A stretch of 64,000 nucleotides of DNA, taken from assembly GCA_034521755.1 (NCBI GenBank), contig JAXHMB010000003.1, forward strand, positions 806,001-870,000, written 5' to 3'. Numbering within the stretch: position 1 is the stretch's first letter; each line of letters begins with the position of its first letter. Under the pieces are notes generated by a model. The model did no database searches, was not told the DNA's origin, and saw nothing but the letters and a program-made list of their open reading frames with translations. Shown here one piece after another: positions 1 to 9,328 of the stretch. Made by a program: the position numbers and the translations under genes. The DNA is from JAXHMB01 sp034521755 (lineage in GTDB: Bacteria; Bacteroidota; Rhodothermia; Balneolales; Balneolaceae).

Positions 1-229
1 CTTTGGGTAGATTACCTTCGGTAAACTTTTGCAGCATGATGAGTGTATCAATGGCAAACTTTGCCGATTTTAATTCGCGCTCAACTTTGTCTGTATTAGG
101 ATTCTTAATCTTACCCATCCCCATCATAGCAATCTGCTGATGCTGCTGAACAAGCATCATAAACAACAGTTGATTCTGCTGGTCACCTGAAATTTTATCT
201 CCATTAATATTCAAATCTTCCATATCCAT
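1..229 (-). CDS. DUF1844 domain protein, 3' part cut by window edge
   Basis: The reading frame opens with an ATG at 229 on the minus strand and runs off the left edge, so about 76 N-terminal residues are visible. They include the stretch LLFMMLVQQHQQIAMMGMGK, followed by a charged helix ending in IDTLIMLQKFTEGNL. This methionine- and glutamine-rich pattern is what I know from the small DUF1844 family, whose role is unknown. A second in-frame ATG lies at 223, so the start could be two codons later. The gene is divergent from the DUF1015 gene, sharing a 140-bp intergenic region. Confidence 0.75.
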   Translation of the reverse strand, partial: MDMEDLNINGDKISGDQQNQLLFMMLVQQHQQIAMMGMGKIKNPNTDKVERELKSAKFAIDTLIMLQKFTEGNLPK

Positions 230-369
230 AATTGTAAGTATTTAGTTGGTATAAATGCAGTTTTAACTAACAGTAAATAAGAGCTGTTAATTTCAAAAAT
301 AACAGCTTTAAAGTTTAGTTTCTTAAGTGTACTTTAGCCCTTCATTGATAACCAAAATGTACCATATTT

Positions 370-1581
370 ATGGCAATCCTTCATCCATTTAAAGCACACA
401 AACCATCAAGCGAAAATGTCAAAGACGTTGCCTGTGTTCCTTATGATGTAATAAGTGCAGATGAAGCAAGAGCAATGGCTGAAGATAAAGAAAATAGCTT
501 TTTGCATGTCATACGCCCTGAAATTGATCTGCCTGAGGGAACTGCCTTCAATAATGATGCTGTATACAGGAAGGGGAAAGAAAACCTTGATGAATTAATT
601 GAGAATGAAGTCCTGATTCAAGACCAAGAGCGTGCTGTTTATATTTACAGGCTTACGTGGCAGGGCCGAACTCAGACAGGAATCTTTGGCTGTGTTTCTG
701 TTGACGACTATAACAATGAAGTGATACTGAAACATGAGCTTACCAGACCTGACAAAGAAGATGATCGAACTCGTCATATCCTCACTCAGTCGGCTCATGC
801 TGAACCTGTAATGATGACATATAAGGATTCGGCAGAAATTGATGAGGAAGTGGAACGAGTTATTGGACAAAATACCTCCCTCTTTGACTTTACTGCAGAG
901 GATGGTGTACGACATGAAATTTGGAAAATCAGTGAAACACAAGATTTGGAAAAGGCTTTTGAAAAGGTATCTCATCTGTACATTGCCGACGGGCATCACC
1001 GCTGCAAAAGTGCATCACGTGCAGCTGAAAAGCTTCGGAAAAAGAATCCTGATCATACCGGAGAAGAAGAATATAATTTTTTCCCAGCAGTGCTTTTTCC
1101 AATGTCTCAAATGGAAATATTAGCCTATAACAGAGTTGTATTTTCTATTCCGGACGATTTTATAAGACAACTCAATAAGAAATTCGAGATTGCAAAAAAT
1201 GCAGCTCCTACTCCACAAGAAAAAGGCAGAGTTTCAATTTATACAGGAGATTCCTGGAAGGAAATTCAGCTTCCAAAACCCAAAAATCCAACAAGCGTAG
1301 AAAAGTTGGATGTCCATAGGCTGCAAAGATATTTACTGGAACCAATGCTGGGAATTACCGACCCGCGCCGAGATAAAAATATTTCTTTTGTTGGCGGCAT
1401 TCGCGGAACAGAAGAACTGGAAAAACTGGTCGACTCAGGCAAAGCAGAACTGGCTATTAGTATGTACCCTACTTCAATTGAAGAATTGGTAGAAGTATCT
1501 GATGAAGGACAGCTAATGCCACCAAAATCAACCTGGTTTGAACCCAAACTTCGTTCAGGACTCATCGTTCATACATTCTAA
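370..1581 (+). CDS. DUF1015 family protein (COG4198-like)
   Basis: This 403-residue soluble protein carries the hallmark motifs of DUF1015: VPYDVI at about 23-28, HELTRPDKEDDR at about 122-133 and ADGHHR at 206-211. No signal peptide or membrane segment is visible. The biochemical function of the family is not established to my knowledge. The gene ends 19 nt before the serC start on the same strand, and DUF1015 genes commonly sit beside serine-pathway genes, which suggests but does not prove a role linked to serine or PLP metabolism. The family call is firm; the function is open. Confidence 0.88.
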   Translation: MAILHPFKAHKPSSENVKDVACVPYDVISADEARAMAEDKENSFLHVIRPEIDLPEGTAFNNDAVYRKGKENLDELIENEVLIQDQERAVYIYRLTWQGRTQTGIFGCVSVDDYNNEVILKHELTRPDKEDDRTRHILTQSAHAEPVMMTYKDSAEIDEEVERVIGQNTSLFDFTAEDGVRHEIWKISETQDLEKAFEKVSHLYIADGHHRCKSASRAAEKLRKKNPDHTGEEEYNFFPAVLFPMSQMEILAYNRVVFSIPDDFIRQLNKKFEIAKNAAPTPQEKGRVSIYTGDSWKEIQLPKPKNPTSVEKLDVHRLQRYLLEPMLGITDPRRDKNISFVGGIRGTEELEKLVDSGKAELAISMYPTSIEELVEVSDEGQLMPPKSTWFEPKLRSGLIVHTF

Positions 1582-1600
1582 CCCAACCAAACACAGTACA

Positions 1601-2677
1601 ATGAAACGTATATTTAACTTCAGTGCCGGACCTGCAACACTTCCATTAGAAGTCCTAGAAAAAGCTAAATCGGAACTAACCGACTACCAATCTATGGGAC
1701 GCTCTGTGATGGAAATGAGCCATCGAAGTCCTGCTTATACTGAAATTGATCAGCAGGCCAAGGCCCGGCTCAATAACTTACTCGGTTTGGGTGATGATTT
1801 CGAAGTGATGTTTCTCCAAGGTGGAGCCAGCACTCAGTTTATGATGGTTCCCCACAACTTTTTAAGCGAGGGACAAACAGCAGATTATATAGATACCGGA
1901 CGATGGTCTGCCAAAGCTATTAAGGAAGCTAAGATGTTTGGGAATGTCTCCGTTCCATTCAGTAGTGCAGAAAATAATTATGCCAACGTGCCTAAGCAGG
2001 ATGAAATTCAACTCAATGATGATGCTGAATATGTACACTTTACTTCGAATAATACAGTTGCCGGCACTCAGTTTAGCCAAGAGCCTGTTACTAATGGCAT
2101 ACCACTGGTATGCGATGCGTCTTCAGATTTTTTATCCAAGCCTATAGATATAAAAAAATATGGGCTGATTTACGCCGGGGCGCAAAAAAATGTAGGACCG
2201 GCAGGAGTAACGATTGTAATTGTACAAAAAGATTTTTTAGGGAAAGCAAAGACTGATATTCCTACCATCCTTAAATATCAGACCCATGCAGAAAAGATAT
2301 TCAACACCCCTCCTACTTTTAATGTATACATGGTAAATCTTGTACTAGAGTGGATTGAGAAAAAAGGCGGCCTCAGTTATTTCAAAAAATATAATGAAGA
2401 GAAAGCATCTCTTTTATATGAAGAGATCGATAAGGATGATTTCTATATGGGGGCAGTTGCTAAAGATTCCAGATCACTCATGAACGTAACTTACCGCCTG
2501 CCATCTGAAAAACTGGAGCAAACATTTCTTAAAGAAGCAGAACAACAAAATATGACTGCTCTTAAAGGACACCGGAGCGTGGGTGGAATTCGGGCAAGTA
2601 TTTATAATGCTATGCCAATAGAGGGTGTGCAAACGCTGGTAAACTTTATGAGAGACTTTAGAAAAGCAAACAGCTAG
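1601..2677 (+). CDS. serC: phosphoserine aminotransferase
   Basis: A 358-residue class V aminotransferase that converts 3-phosphohydroxypyruvate and glutamate to phosphoserine and 2-oxoglutarate, with PLP as cofactor. The N-terminus FNFSAGPATLP is diagnostic for SerC. The PLP-binding lysine is K196 in YAGAQKNVGPAG, and the C-terminal GHRSVGGIRASIYNA segment binds substrate phosphate. The frame stays open upstream to 1538 inside the DUF1015 gene, but the ATG at 1601 gives the usual family length and N-terminus, so I chose it. It is probably cotranscribed with the DUF1015 gene. Its stop lies 2 nt from that of the convergent rhomboid gene. Confidence 0.95.
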   Translation: MKRIFNFSAGPATLPLEVLEKAKSELTDYQSMGRSVMEMSHRSPAYTEIDQQAKARLNNLLGLGDDFEVMFLQGGASTQFMMVPHNFLSEGQTADYIDTGRWSAKAIKEAKMFGNVSVPFSSAENNYANVPKQDEIQLNDDAEYVHFTSNNTVAGTQFSQEPVTNGIPLVCDASSDFLSKPIDIKKYGLIYAGAQKNVGPAGVTIVIVQKDFLGKAKTDIPTILKYQTHAEKIFNTPPTFNVYMVNLVLEWIEKKGGLSYFKKYNEEKASLLYEEIDKDDFYMGAVAKDSRSLMNVTYRLPSEKLEQTFLKEAEQQNMTALKGHRSVGGIRASIYNAMPIEGVQTLVNFMRDFRKANS

Positions 2678-2679
2678 AT

Positions 2680-3297
2680 TTACAAAACACCAATTATGGT
2701 CAAAAAGTGATCAACAGTATTGGGCACAAAAATTACCAGATAAACGATGCCCCAAAGAGCTCCTGCAATATGAGCTTCATGGTTAATCTTTCCCCTTGCC
2801 TGTTTACTTTCGTACATGCTATAAATCAGATATAGCACCCCAAATACAAATGCCGGGATTGGAATAGGAATAAGAAAGAGATAAATACTCTCCAGGGGGA
2901 ATAAGAAAATAAAGGCAAAAAGCACGGCACCCACAGCACCGGAAGCTCCCAAGGTAGCATAGCTTTCGTTATTCCTGAACTTTATTATCGATGGAATCCC
3001 TGCTACAATCAGTCCTGTAAGATATAGACCTGTAAAATATTCCGGGCCCAGAACCTGTTCCATAACCCTTCCAAAAAAGAAGAGCGTAAACATATTTACA
3101 AAAAGGTGTCCAAGATTGGCATGTAAAAAACCTGAAGTCAGTAGTTCATACCAGGTATTCTCCTTTACCAATCTTGATGGCTTTAGATAGCCCCATTCTA
3201 TAAGCCGAGGATATAAAAACAAAGCAGCCAATGAGATGATGCTCGTTACCACTATCAGATAAAAAGTAGCTGAAGAATAAAAATCGATCTGTTCCAT
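2680..3297 (-). CDS. rhomboid family intramembrane serine protease
   Basis: A 205-residue, multi-pass membrane protein with the rhomboid signature. Seen directly: HANLGHLFVNM at 59-69 (oxyanion and structural histidines), the catalytic serine S119 inside GASG, and the partner histidine H176 in HEAHIAGA near the last membrane helix. Both residues of the Ser-His dyad are present, so it should be active and cleave membrane-embedded substrates, which cannot be named from sequence. It is convergent with serC, with 2 nt between the two stop codons and no room for a separate terminator. Confidence 0.92.
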   Translation of the reverse strand: MEQIDFYSSATFYLIVVTSIISLAALFLYPRLIEWGYLKPSRLVKENTWYELLTSGFLHANLGHLFVNMFTLFFFGRVMEQVLGPEYFTGLYLTGLIVAGIPSIIKFRNNESYATLGASGAVGAVLFAFIFLFPLESIYLFLIPIPIPAFVFGVLYLIYSMYESKQARGKINHEAHIAGALWGIVYLVIFVPNTVDHFLTIIGVL

Positions 3298-3611
3298 AGG
3301 GTTCTATTAAATTGACCACGAAAATATATAAGAGATGACGATAAACCAATTTTTTCAGTATCAAATAATATAACTACAACTGGCCTTTCCCTATTCTTAT
3401 ATTTCTATTTTTAGAGCGTGTAGCTCAGTGGCAGAGTCCCCAGAACTCGGGATAAAGAATAGGTCGCTGGTTTAAATCCAGTCACTGGCTCTTTTATATT
3501 CCCATCAGAAAAAGCTCTATATCTAACATTGCCATTACTAACAGAAAATTTATTCTTTTCAAATAAATTGATGATATTTAGCGTCAATATAATCTAATCA
3601 TCGATTATTTC
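3298..3611. other. 314-bp intergenic region holding a tRNA-like element
   Basis: This region lies between the divergent rhomboid and patatin genes. Its centre holds the tRNA-like element described separately. The flanks are AT-rich and should contain promoters for both genes, but I cannot assign convincing -35/-10 boxes. No ORF longer than a few dozen codons is supported. Confidence 0.6.
3413..3493 (+). tRNA. degenerate tRNA-like element, amino acid unassigned
   Basis: The D-arm sequence TAGCTCAGTGGCAGAG and a T-arm CTGG-TTTAAAT-CCAG are clearly tRNA-like. The ends AGAGC (3413-3417) and GCTCT (3488-3492) can pair, and GTG (3418-3420) can pair with CAC (3483-3485), leaving a 2-nt TG bulge in the acceptor. 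The anticodon arm is abnormal: a GTCCC/GGGAT stem encloses an 8-nt loop without the usual U33, followed by an overlong variable region of about 13 nt. It may be a decayed tRNA or a tRNA-derived RNA with another role. I would not assign an anticodon. Confidence 0.45.
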
Positions 3612-5819
3612 ATGAAACGCTGCTGTAAAATATTTCTGGTTTTTTCCTGCATCATTTTGTTGGGATATAATCAAAATTTGCTTGCCCAGGATAATAATAA
3701 ACCGATAAAAATAGGACTTGCATTAAGTGGAGGTGGAGCCAAAGGCTTCGCACATATCGGTGTGCTCAAGGTTTTGGAAGAAGCAGGTATTCAGGTTGAT
3801 GTGATAACCGGCACCAGTATGGGAAGTATTGTAGGTGGTTTTTATGCCATTGGCTATACCCCACAACAGCTTGAAGAAATTGCTTTGAGCAGAGATTGGG
3901 ATGACATTTTTAATTCGGTTCCAACTAACCGTTCTCAACCACTCATCCAGAAAGTTCAAAATGATCGTCTTATTTTATCTTTCCCTTTTAATAAAGGGAA
4001 GATACAACTGCCGCAAGGATTGATAGGAGGTCAAAGAATTGAACTCTTCCTTGATCAATTTACTTTGCCTTATCACGATGTGAGAGACTTCAAGAAATTA
4101 CCCATCCCTTTTGGTTGTATTGCTACAAATCTTGCTACAGGGGAAGCTGTACTCCTCGACCATGGACTTTTACCGGAAGCCATACAAGCCAGCATCGCAA
4201 TTCCCAGTGTGTTCGAGCCTGTAAAAATAGGCGAACAAACTTATATAGATGGAGGTGTAGCACGTAATATACCTGTGTCTGATGCTAAAAAGATAGGAGC
4301 TGATATTGTTATCGCTTCTGATGTTGGCGAACCTGTAGAACCGGTAGATAGTCTTGATACTTTTGTAGACATACTCCTCCAATCTGTAGGATTTTCAATG
4401 CTTCAATCTGATAATATCCAAAAAGAGGAAGCAGCATTAGTAATACGGCCTGAAATTTCAGAATATTCTAGTTTTGACTTTGACAAAGCTGCTGAACTTA
4501 TCAAGATTGGCGAAGAAGCAGCTAGAAAGGCCTTGCCTAAAATAAAGGAAATAGCCCAGTTACAAGAGCCGACCCAAAGGAATATCCCAGAGCCATTTAG
4601 TACACTGCCAAATAAAATTTTGATAGATAGCATACAAATAAACGGCACTGATGAGTATCTGAGACGGAGATTCAGAACTTCACTTGAAATAAGAGAAGGA
4701 CAATATATTTCTGTGAATCAACTTAAATCGCAAATGGATGCAGCCTATACAAGTGGCAGTTTTGACAGCATGAATTATCGTTTGTTATCATCTGCAAACT
4801 CAGAAGGGCATACACTATCAATTACAATTTCAAGAGAAAAGAAAAACGAGGTTGGGTTTGGAGCACGGTATGACAGTCAATATAAATCTTCCCTTCTCTT
4901 CAGCGGCACCTTTAATGATGTCTTTACTTCAGGTGATGCCCTTTTTTCAGATTTGAGACTCGGAGAACAATTACGACTAAAGGGAAACTACTATCTTCCT
5001 TATTCCCTTTTCCCGGCTTCGGGTCTGAATCTTGAACTCCAGGCCATACGAACACCCATCAATATTTATGGCGGTGGACAAGTTTTGTCATCTTTAGATC
5101 TGGAAACCATATCTCTTGATATTAGTTCAGGCATCGAATTTTTGAGAAGCATAAGCCTAACCGCAGGGATACATGCCGAGGCATTTAATATTAACCAAGC
5201 TATTGGTGAAGCACTTCTTTTCGAAAATGTGAACGGCATTTTATCAGCTCGGATGGAACTACATGCTGATTCATTCGACAGAACATACTTCCCCTCCAAA
5301 GGAACCAGATTTTTGATCAGACACGAATTATCTGATAAACTCTGGGGAAGCGGGCGTACTTTCTCCCAATTAATTGGGGACTGGGAAACCAGAATACCTT
5401 TGTTTAGTACTTTCTCATTGATGACCCGAGCAACTGCTGGACGAAATTATGCATCCAGCTTAAACCTGCCTTTGCACTATCAATTCTTTAGCGGAGGAGC
5501 CATACCTGTTGCCATATTTTCTGAAAGACAATATCCCCTATTTGGATATGAAGTGCAGCGCTTAAGAGGTCAGAACCTACGTCGGCTGGAAATCGGCGCA
5601 CAGTTAAAAATATTAAAAAATACGTTTCTGCAATTTAAATGGAATACTGCTGATATTTCTAACGATTGGACATGGAACATTACTCCATCCGACTTTAACT
5701 CAGGTTTTGGCCTGGTAGGAGGCACGCAAACCATCATTGGGCCCATAAAACTAATTGTTACCACTCAGGATTTCGAGAAGGGATATACTGTTAGGCTAAG
5801 CGCTGGACATACATTTTAA
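3612..5819 (+). CDS. patatin-like phospholipase with C-terminal outer-membrane beta-barrel
   Basis: A 735-residue protein. A signal peptide covers about residues 1-26 (ending LLAQ). The patatin domain (about 33-230) has the oxyanion loop SGGGAKG at 39-45, the nucleophile elbow GTSMG with S69, and the aspartate D213 in DGG, so the Ser-Asp dyad is intact. After a linker, residues from about 335 resemble a POTRA-like segment, and the remainder is rich in alternating aromatic strands and ends in ...GHTF, as outer-membrane barrels do. The whole matches the PlpD/type Vd architecture, in which a lipase is secreted through its own Omp85-like barrel. The exact lipid substrate is unknown. It stands alone on the plus strand. 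Confidence 0.9.
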   Translation: MKRCCKIFLVFSCIILLGYNQNLLAQDNNKPIKIGLALSGGGAKGFAHIGVLKVLEEAGIQVDVITGTSMGSIVGGFYAIGYTPQQLEEIALSRDWDDIFNSVPTNRSQPLIQKVQNDRLILSFPFNKGKIQLPQGLIGGQRIELFLDQFTLPYHDVRDFKKLPIPFGCIATNLATGEAVLLDHGLLPEAIQASIAIPSVFEPVKIGEQTYIDGGVARNIPVSDAKKIGADIVIASDVGEPVEPVDSLDTFVDILLQSVGFSMLQSDNIQKEEAALVIRPEISEYSSFDFDKAAELIKIGEEAARKALPKIKEIAQLQEPTQRNIPEPFSTLPNKILIDSIQINGTDEYLRRRFRTSLEIREGQYISVNQLKSQMDAAYTSGSFDSMNYRLLSSANSEGHTLSITISREKKNEVGFGARYDSQYKSSLLFSGTFNDVFTSGDALFSDLRLGEQLRLKGNYYLPYSLFPASGLNLELQAIRTPINIYGGGQVLSSLDLETISLDISSGIEFLRSISLTAGIHAEAFNINQAIGEALLFENVNGILSARMELHADSFDRTYFPSKGTRFLIRHELSDKLWGSGRTFSQLIGDWETRIPLFSTFSLMTRATAGRNYASSLNLPLHYQFFSGGAIPVAIFSERQYPLFGYEVQRLRGQNLRRLEIGAQLKILKNTFLQFKWNTADISNDWTWNITPSDFNSGFGLVGGTQTIIGPIKLIVTTQDFEKGYTVRLSAGHTF

Positions 5820-5849
5820 AAGGTCACTCTATTCTTGATAGACTAAACT

Positions 5850-6098
5850 TTACAATCGATCTGCTTTCAATTCTTGAAGAGCAGTAAGCAATGCTTCATA
5901 CTCTTCTCGACAATCCTTGCAGCGATTGAGATGATCTTGTACTAAAGGCATAGCCTTGGCCGGAGTCTTTCCTGCCAGTTCCATTTCAATAAATGATTCA
6001 ATTTCATCACAACATTCGGAACAACTCAATTCATCAGGCCTTGTGCTAATCACTGCCTTTAGCAATTTTTTTATGATATTTTTATTGAGTGTTTTCAT
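5850..6098 (-). CDS. zinc-binding anti-sigma factor, RsrA/ZAS-like
   Basis: An 82-residue soluble protein with no membrane helix. Cysteines C26, C29 and C30 are followed by H56, C60 and C63 in DHLNRCKDC, the HxxxCxxC zinc motif. The spacing from C30 to H56 (26), to C60 (4) and to C63 (3) equals that of the zinc ligands C11, H37, C41 and C44 in Streptomyces RsrA. It lies 57 nt downstream of the sigma-factor gene on the same strand, so it most likely binds and inhibits that sigma factor and may release it on thiol oxidation. The redox role is inferred from ligand spacing only. Confidence 0.8.
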   Translation of the reverse strand: MKTLNKNIIKKLLKAVISTRPDELSCSECCDEIESFIEMELAGKTPAKAMPLVQDHLNRCKDCREEYEALLTALQELKADRL

Positions 6099-6155
6099 TA
6101 ATCAAATTAATACCAATCATTTAACAATTATTGGATGTTTTTAAAAATACTTGTC

Positions 6156-6830
6156 TTACGTGTCAGACAATTCATTTAACATTTCTTTAGGATCAATACC
6201 CTGTACCTCAAATTCATTACTCAACTTTTTCCGAGCATCATAAATTAATTTATATAGGTTATTGCGATTGGTACCCATCTGTTCAGCTACTATACTAACC
6301 GGCAAGCCGTGTACCATTACAGCATTAATTACTTTACGCTGCTTTTCTGTTAAAATATTATCAATGGCTTTTTTAACTTTCTCCATAACCATTTTCTGAG
6401 CAGCCGTAAGCTCAGGGTCAGGTTCATCAGAGGCAAAAATATCGGAAAATATTTCACCTGAATCGCTATCAGGATTAGGACCCTTCAAATCATTAATAGA
6501 AATATTTTCCCAACGCTTTCTTCGTAATACGGTTAAACCCTCCCTAACCGCAATTTTCATAGCCCAAGTTGTAAATTTACTCTCTCCCCGAAAAGTCTGT
6601 ACATTATCCAGGATTTTGAGAAGCCCATCCTGTGCTACATCCTCCACAAACTGATCAAGTTCCCGATCAATATATTTGGCAAGAGCTGGCTTCAATCCTC
6701 GAATCAAAATCGAACGCAAATGTTTCACAGCCTCACCATTGGCTGGTTCACTTAGCAATTTTACCCACTCTTCATTACTGTAAGGTGGTGTTGCCTTTTT
6801 TTCAGCTTTATTTTTAAACCATCTGATCAT
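6156..6830 (-). CDS. sigma-70 family (ECF-type) RNA polymerase sigma factor
   Basis: A 224-residue protein with region 2 around residues 60-130 (DVAQDGLLKIL, then FTTWAMKIA, the -10 recognition helix) and region 4 around 155-205 (LTEKQRKVI followed by a helix-turn-helix ending IYDARKKL). Regions 1 and 3 are missing, as in ECF sigma factors. The adjacent downstream gene encodes a zinc anti-sigma protein, which fits a two-gene stress-response module. The gene is divergent from the rlpA-like gene across 261 bp that probably hold the promoter, possibly autoregulated. Target genes are unknown. Confidence 0.9.
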   Translation of the reverse strand: MIRWFKNKAEKKATPPYSNEEWVKLLSEPANGEAVKHLRSILIRGLKPALAKYIDRELDQFVEDVAQDGLLKILDNVQTFRGESKFTTWAMKIAVREGLTVLRRKRWENISINDLKGPNPDSDSGEIFSDIFASDEPDPELTAAQKMVMEKVKKAIDNILTEKQRKVINAVMVHGLPVSIVAEQMGTNRNNLYKLIYDARKKLSNEFEVQGIDPKEMLNELSDT

Positions 6831-7091
6831 TACCGTACGCTGTTTAGCAATCCTTTATAGCTAAGAGAACGATTTTATATAAAAGTAGAACTCAACCTTT
6901 CATAAAAAATCGAAAAGTATTAAAAGCTTTTATTATGATTTCGTTAGATTGACAAAGGGCTTTAGCTTTATTATTCAGCCTGATTAAAATACAACTATTT
7001 AACATAAGGCAAAATACATACCATGAAGTAGATTTTTGCAGCTCTGCACTATATATTTGTCTGAGCAATTTCAATAAACCAACCACCTACA

Positions 7092-7766
7092 TTGTTATCC
7101 CTGCAAAAGATATTAACCCTATTGAGCACCAGCTTATTGCTTATTTTTTTGACTTCGTGTGGCATGACGGGAAGGGTCAACAAAAAAGGCAGCATACCTG
7201 CAGGCAAAGGCGAAACCATTGAAACTGGTGTAGCCAGTTGGTATGGGCCTAACTTTCATGGCAAGCTTACGGCAAATGGAGAAACCTACGACATGAATGG
7301 ACTTACGGCTGCCCACCGTACCTTGCCTTTTAATACTGTGCTAAGAGTTGAAAACCAAGACAACGGCCAATCTGTAGTTGTACGTATAAATGACCGGGGG
7401 CCTTTTGCCAAAAACCGAATTATCGATTTATCTAAAGGTGCTGCCCAAAAAATTGATATGCTTGGTCCCGGTACAGCCAACGTCAAGCTTGTCTTACTGG
7501 AAGGAGATCTGGAGAACTCGCGTACAACAAATCTCAAAGTGGCAACTTATACGGTACAATTAGGATCTTATCAAACAGAAAGAGATGCCCTGAACCATGC
7601 TCAAAAAATAAGGAATGCCCGAATCGAAGAGATAAAGCTTGATGGAGAAACCATTTATAGGGTGTATTATGGAATTTATACTGATAAAGATAAGGCAAAA
7701 AATAAAAGAAACGAGCTGCGCCGCAATGGTTTTGACTGCTTTGTAAAGCAGATTCAAAATGATTGA
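7092..7766 (+). CDS. rlpA: RlpA-family septal ring lytic transglycosylase, lipoprotein with SPOR domain
   Basis: A 224-residue lipoprotein. The TTG at 7092 gives a signal peptide with lipobox LTSC (C23), and no upstream ATG does better. The double-psi beta-barrel domain (about 46-135) has the RlpA pattern GVASWYG and NDRGPF, including the conserved catalytic-region aspartate D101. A SPOR domain follows (about 152-222; TVQLGSY onward), which binds glycan strands stripped of stem peptides at division sites. It is expected to cleave naked peptidoglycan in the periplasm. Confidence 0.9.
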   Translation: MLSLQKILTLLSTSLLLIFLTSCGMTGRVNKKGSIPAGKGETIETGVASWYGPNFHGKLTANGETYDMNGLTAAHRTLPFNTVLRVENQDNGQSVVVRINDRGPFAKNRIIDLSKGAAQKIDMLGPGTANVKLVLLEGDLENSRTTNLKVATYTVQLGSYQTERDALNHAQKIRNARIEEIKLDGETIYRVYYGIYTDKDKAKNKRNELRRNGFDCFVKQIQND

Positions 7767-7849
7767 TTTTTCAGGAATTTTTTATCCCTCCTTTTTGGTT
7801 TAGCAACTTCTTTTATTAAATCCTATGACTTCATCCCTTTTTTTTATTT

Positions 7850-9328
7850 ATGAAGAAAAAAATAATTGTAATAGGCAGTGGTTTTGGAGGTCTTGCTACT
7901 ACATCCCGCCTTCTAGCTAAAGGACATGATGTTCATCTTTTTGAAAAAAGAGATAAGCTTGGCGGCCGTGCCTATGTTTATGAGATAGATGGGTTTACTT
8001 TTGATGGTGGCCCGACTGTTATTACTGCCCCCTTTCTTTTTGATGAGATTTTTGAAGCGGCCGGTAAAAATCGAGAGGACTATATAGAGTTTGTTCCCTG
8101 TGATCCATTCTATCGTATTTTCGACAAAGACGGCAACAAGTTCGACTACAATGGCAACCATGACTTTGTGTTAAGCGAAATTGAAAAATGGAATCCTGCT
8201 GATAAAGAAGGCTATACCAAATTTCTAAAATCTACCAAAGCTATATTCGATAAAGGATTTACTGAGTTGGCAGATAAGCCTTTCCTTAGCATCTGGGATA
8301 TGCTAAAAGTAGCCCCGGACCTCATTAAGCTTCAGTCTTATAAAACCGTTTATAAGTATGCAGCACAGTTTATTGAAAATGACTTTCTTCGCAAATGTTT
8401 TTCCTTCCACCCGCTGTTGGTCGGTGGAAACCCCTTTCAAACTACGTCTATTTATGCGATGATTCATTACCTGGAAAGAGAATGGGGAGTACATTACGCC
8501 ATGGGGGGAACGGGTTCTATTGTAGAAGCAATGGGCAAACTTATTAAGGAACAGGGTGGGGAAATTCACACCGAAGCCGAAGTAGATGAAATTCTGATTA
8601 ACGATAGTGACGCCTATGGTATCCGCATGAAAGATGGGACTGAACATTACGCAGATGCTGTAGTTTCCAATGCGGATGTAGCCTTTACCTATAGGCACAT
8701 GATTCCTGAAAACAAGCGCCGTAAATACACCAACCGGAAAATAGAAAATACCAAGTACAGTATGTCACTGTTCGTAGTCTATTTTGGAACAGACAGGCGC
8801 TATCTGGATTCCGATCTGGCTCATCACAATATTATTCTGGGTGAACGATATAAAGGGCTGCTGGAAGATATTTTTAATAAAAAGATCCTGGCTGATGACT
8901 TCTCGCTTTACCTGCATATGCCAACGAAAACAGATCCATCATTAGCACCCGAAGGCCACGAAGCTTTTTATGTGCTGTCTCCCGTTCCCCATTTAGACAG
9001 TGGTACAGATTGGACCCAGAAAGCCGAGGAGTACAAAAAGAAAATTCTCGATTTTTTGGAGGAGAATTATCTACCGGATCTAAAAAAGCATTTGGTTGTT
9101 GAGCATCATATTGATCCCTTGCACTTCAAAGAAACGTTGAACAGCTACAAAGGATCAGCTTTTTCGGTGGAACCTATTCTCACGCAATCAGCTTGGTTTA
9201 GGCCTCACAATAAGTCAGAAGATGTAGGCAACCTTTATTTTGTGGGCGCCGGAACCCACCCGGGAGCTGGTCTGCCGGGCGTGCTTTCTTCAGCAAAAAT
9301 AGCTGAAGATCTGATTGGAAGAGCCTAA
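7850..9328 (+). CDS. crtI: phytoene desaturase family carotenoid enzyme
   Basis: A 492-residue FAD enzyme of the CrtI family. The N-terminal dinucleotide fold has GSGFGG at 9-14 and an acidic strand end ([12 protein letters not shown]). The C-terminal signature [14 protein letters not shown] is typical of phytoene desaturases, which convert phytoene to more conjugated carotenes at the membrane. No crtB, lycopene cyclase or other carotenoid gene lies beside it, so the pathway must be completed elsewhere. CrtI relatives also include diapophytoene desaturases and carotenoid ketolases, so the exact substrate is uncertain. Confidence 0.87.
   Translation: MKKKIIVIGSGFGGLATTSRLLAKGHDVHLFEKRDKLGGRAYVYEIDGFTFDGGPTVITAPFLFDEIFEAAGKNREDYIEFVPCDPFYRIFDKDGNKFDYNGNHDFVLSEIEKWNPADKEGYTKFLKSTKAIFDKGFTELADKPFLSIWDMLKVAPDLIKLQSYKTVYKYAAQFIENDFLRKCFSFHPLLVGGNPFQTTSIYAMIHYLEREWGVHYAMGGTGSIVEAMGKLIKEQGGEIHTEAEVDEILINDSDAYGIRMKDGTEHYADAVVSNADVAFTYRHMIPENKRRKYTNRKIENTKYSMSLFVVYFGTDRRYLDSDLAHHNIILGERYKGLLEDIFNKKILADDFSLYLHMPTKTDPSLAPEGHEAFYVLSPVPHLDSGTDWTQKAEEYKKKILDFLEENYLPDLKKHLVVEHHIDPLHFKETLNSYKGSAFSVEPILTQSAWFRPHNKSEDVGNLYFVGAGTHPGAGLPGVLSSAKIAEDLIGRA

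Noticed and set aside
3413..3493. Annotation as a functional tRNA-Phe because GAA occurs in the loop
   Set aside because: The loop has 8 nt and no U33, and the acceptor has a bulge, so I would not assign an identity.
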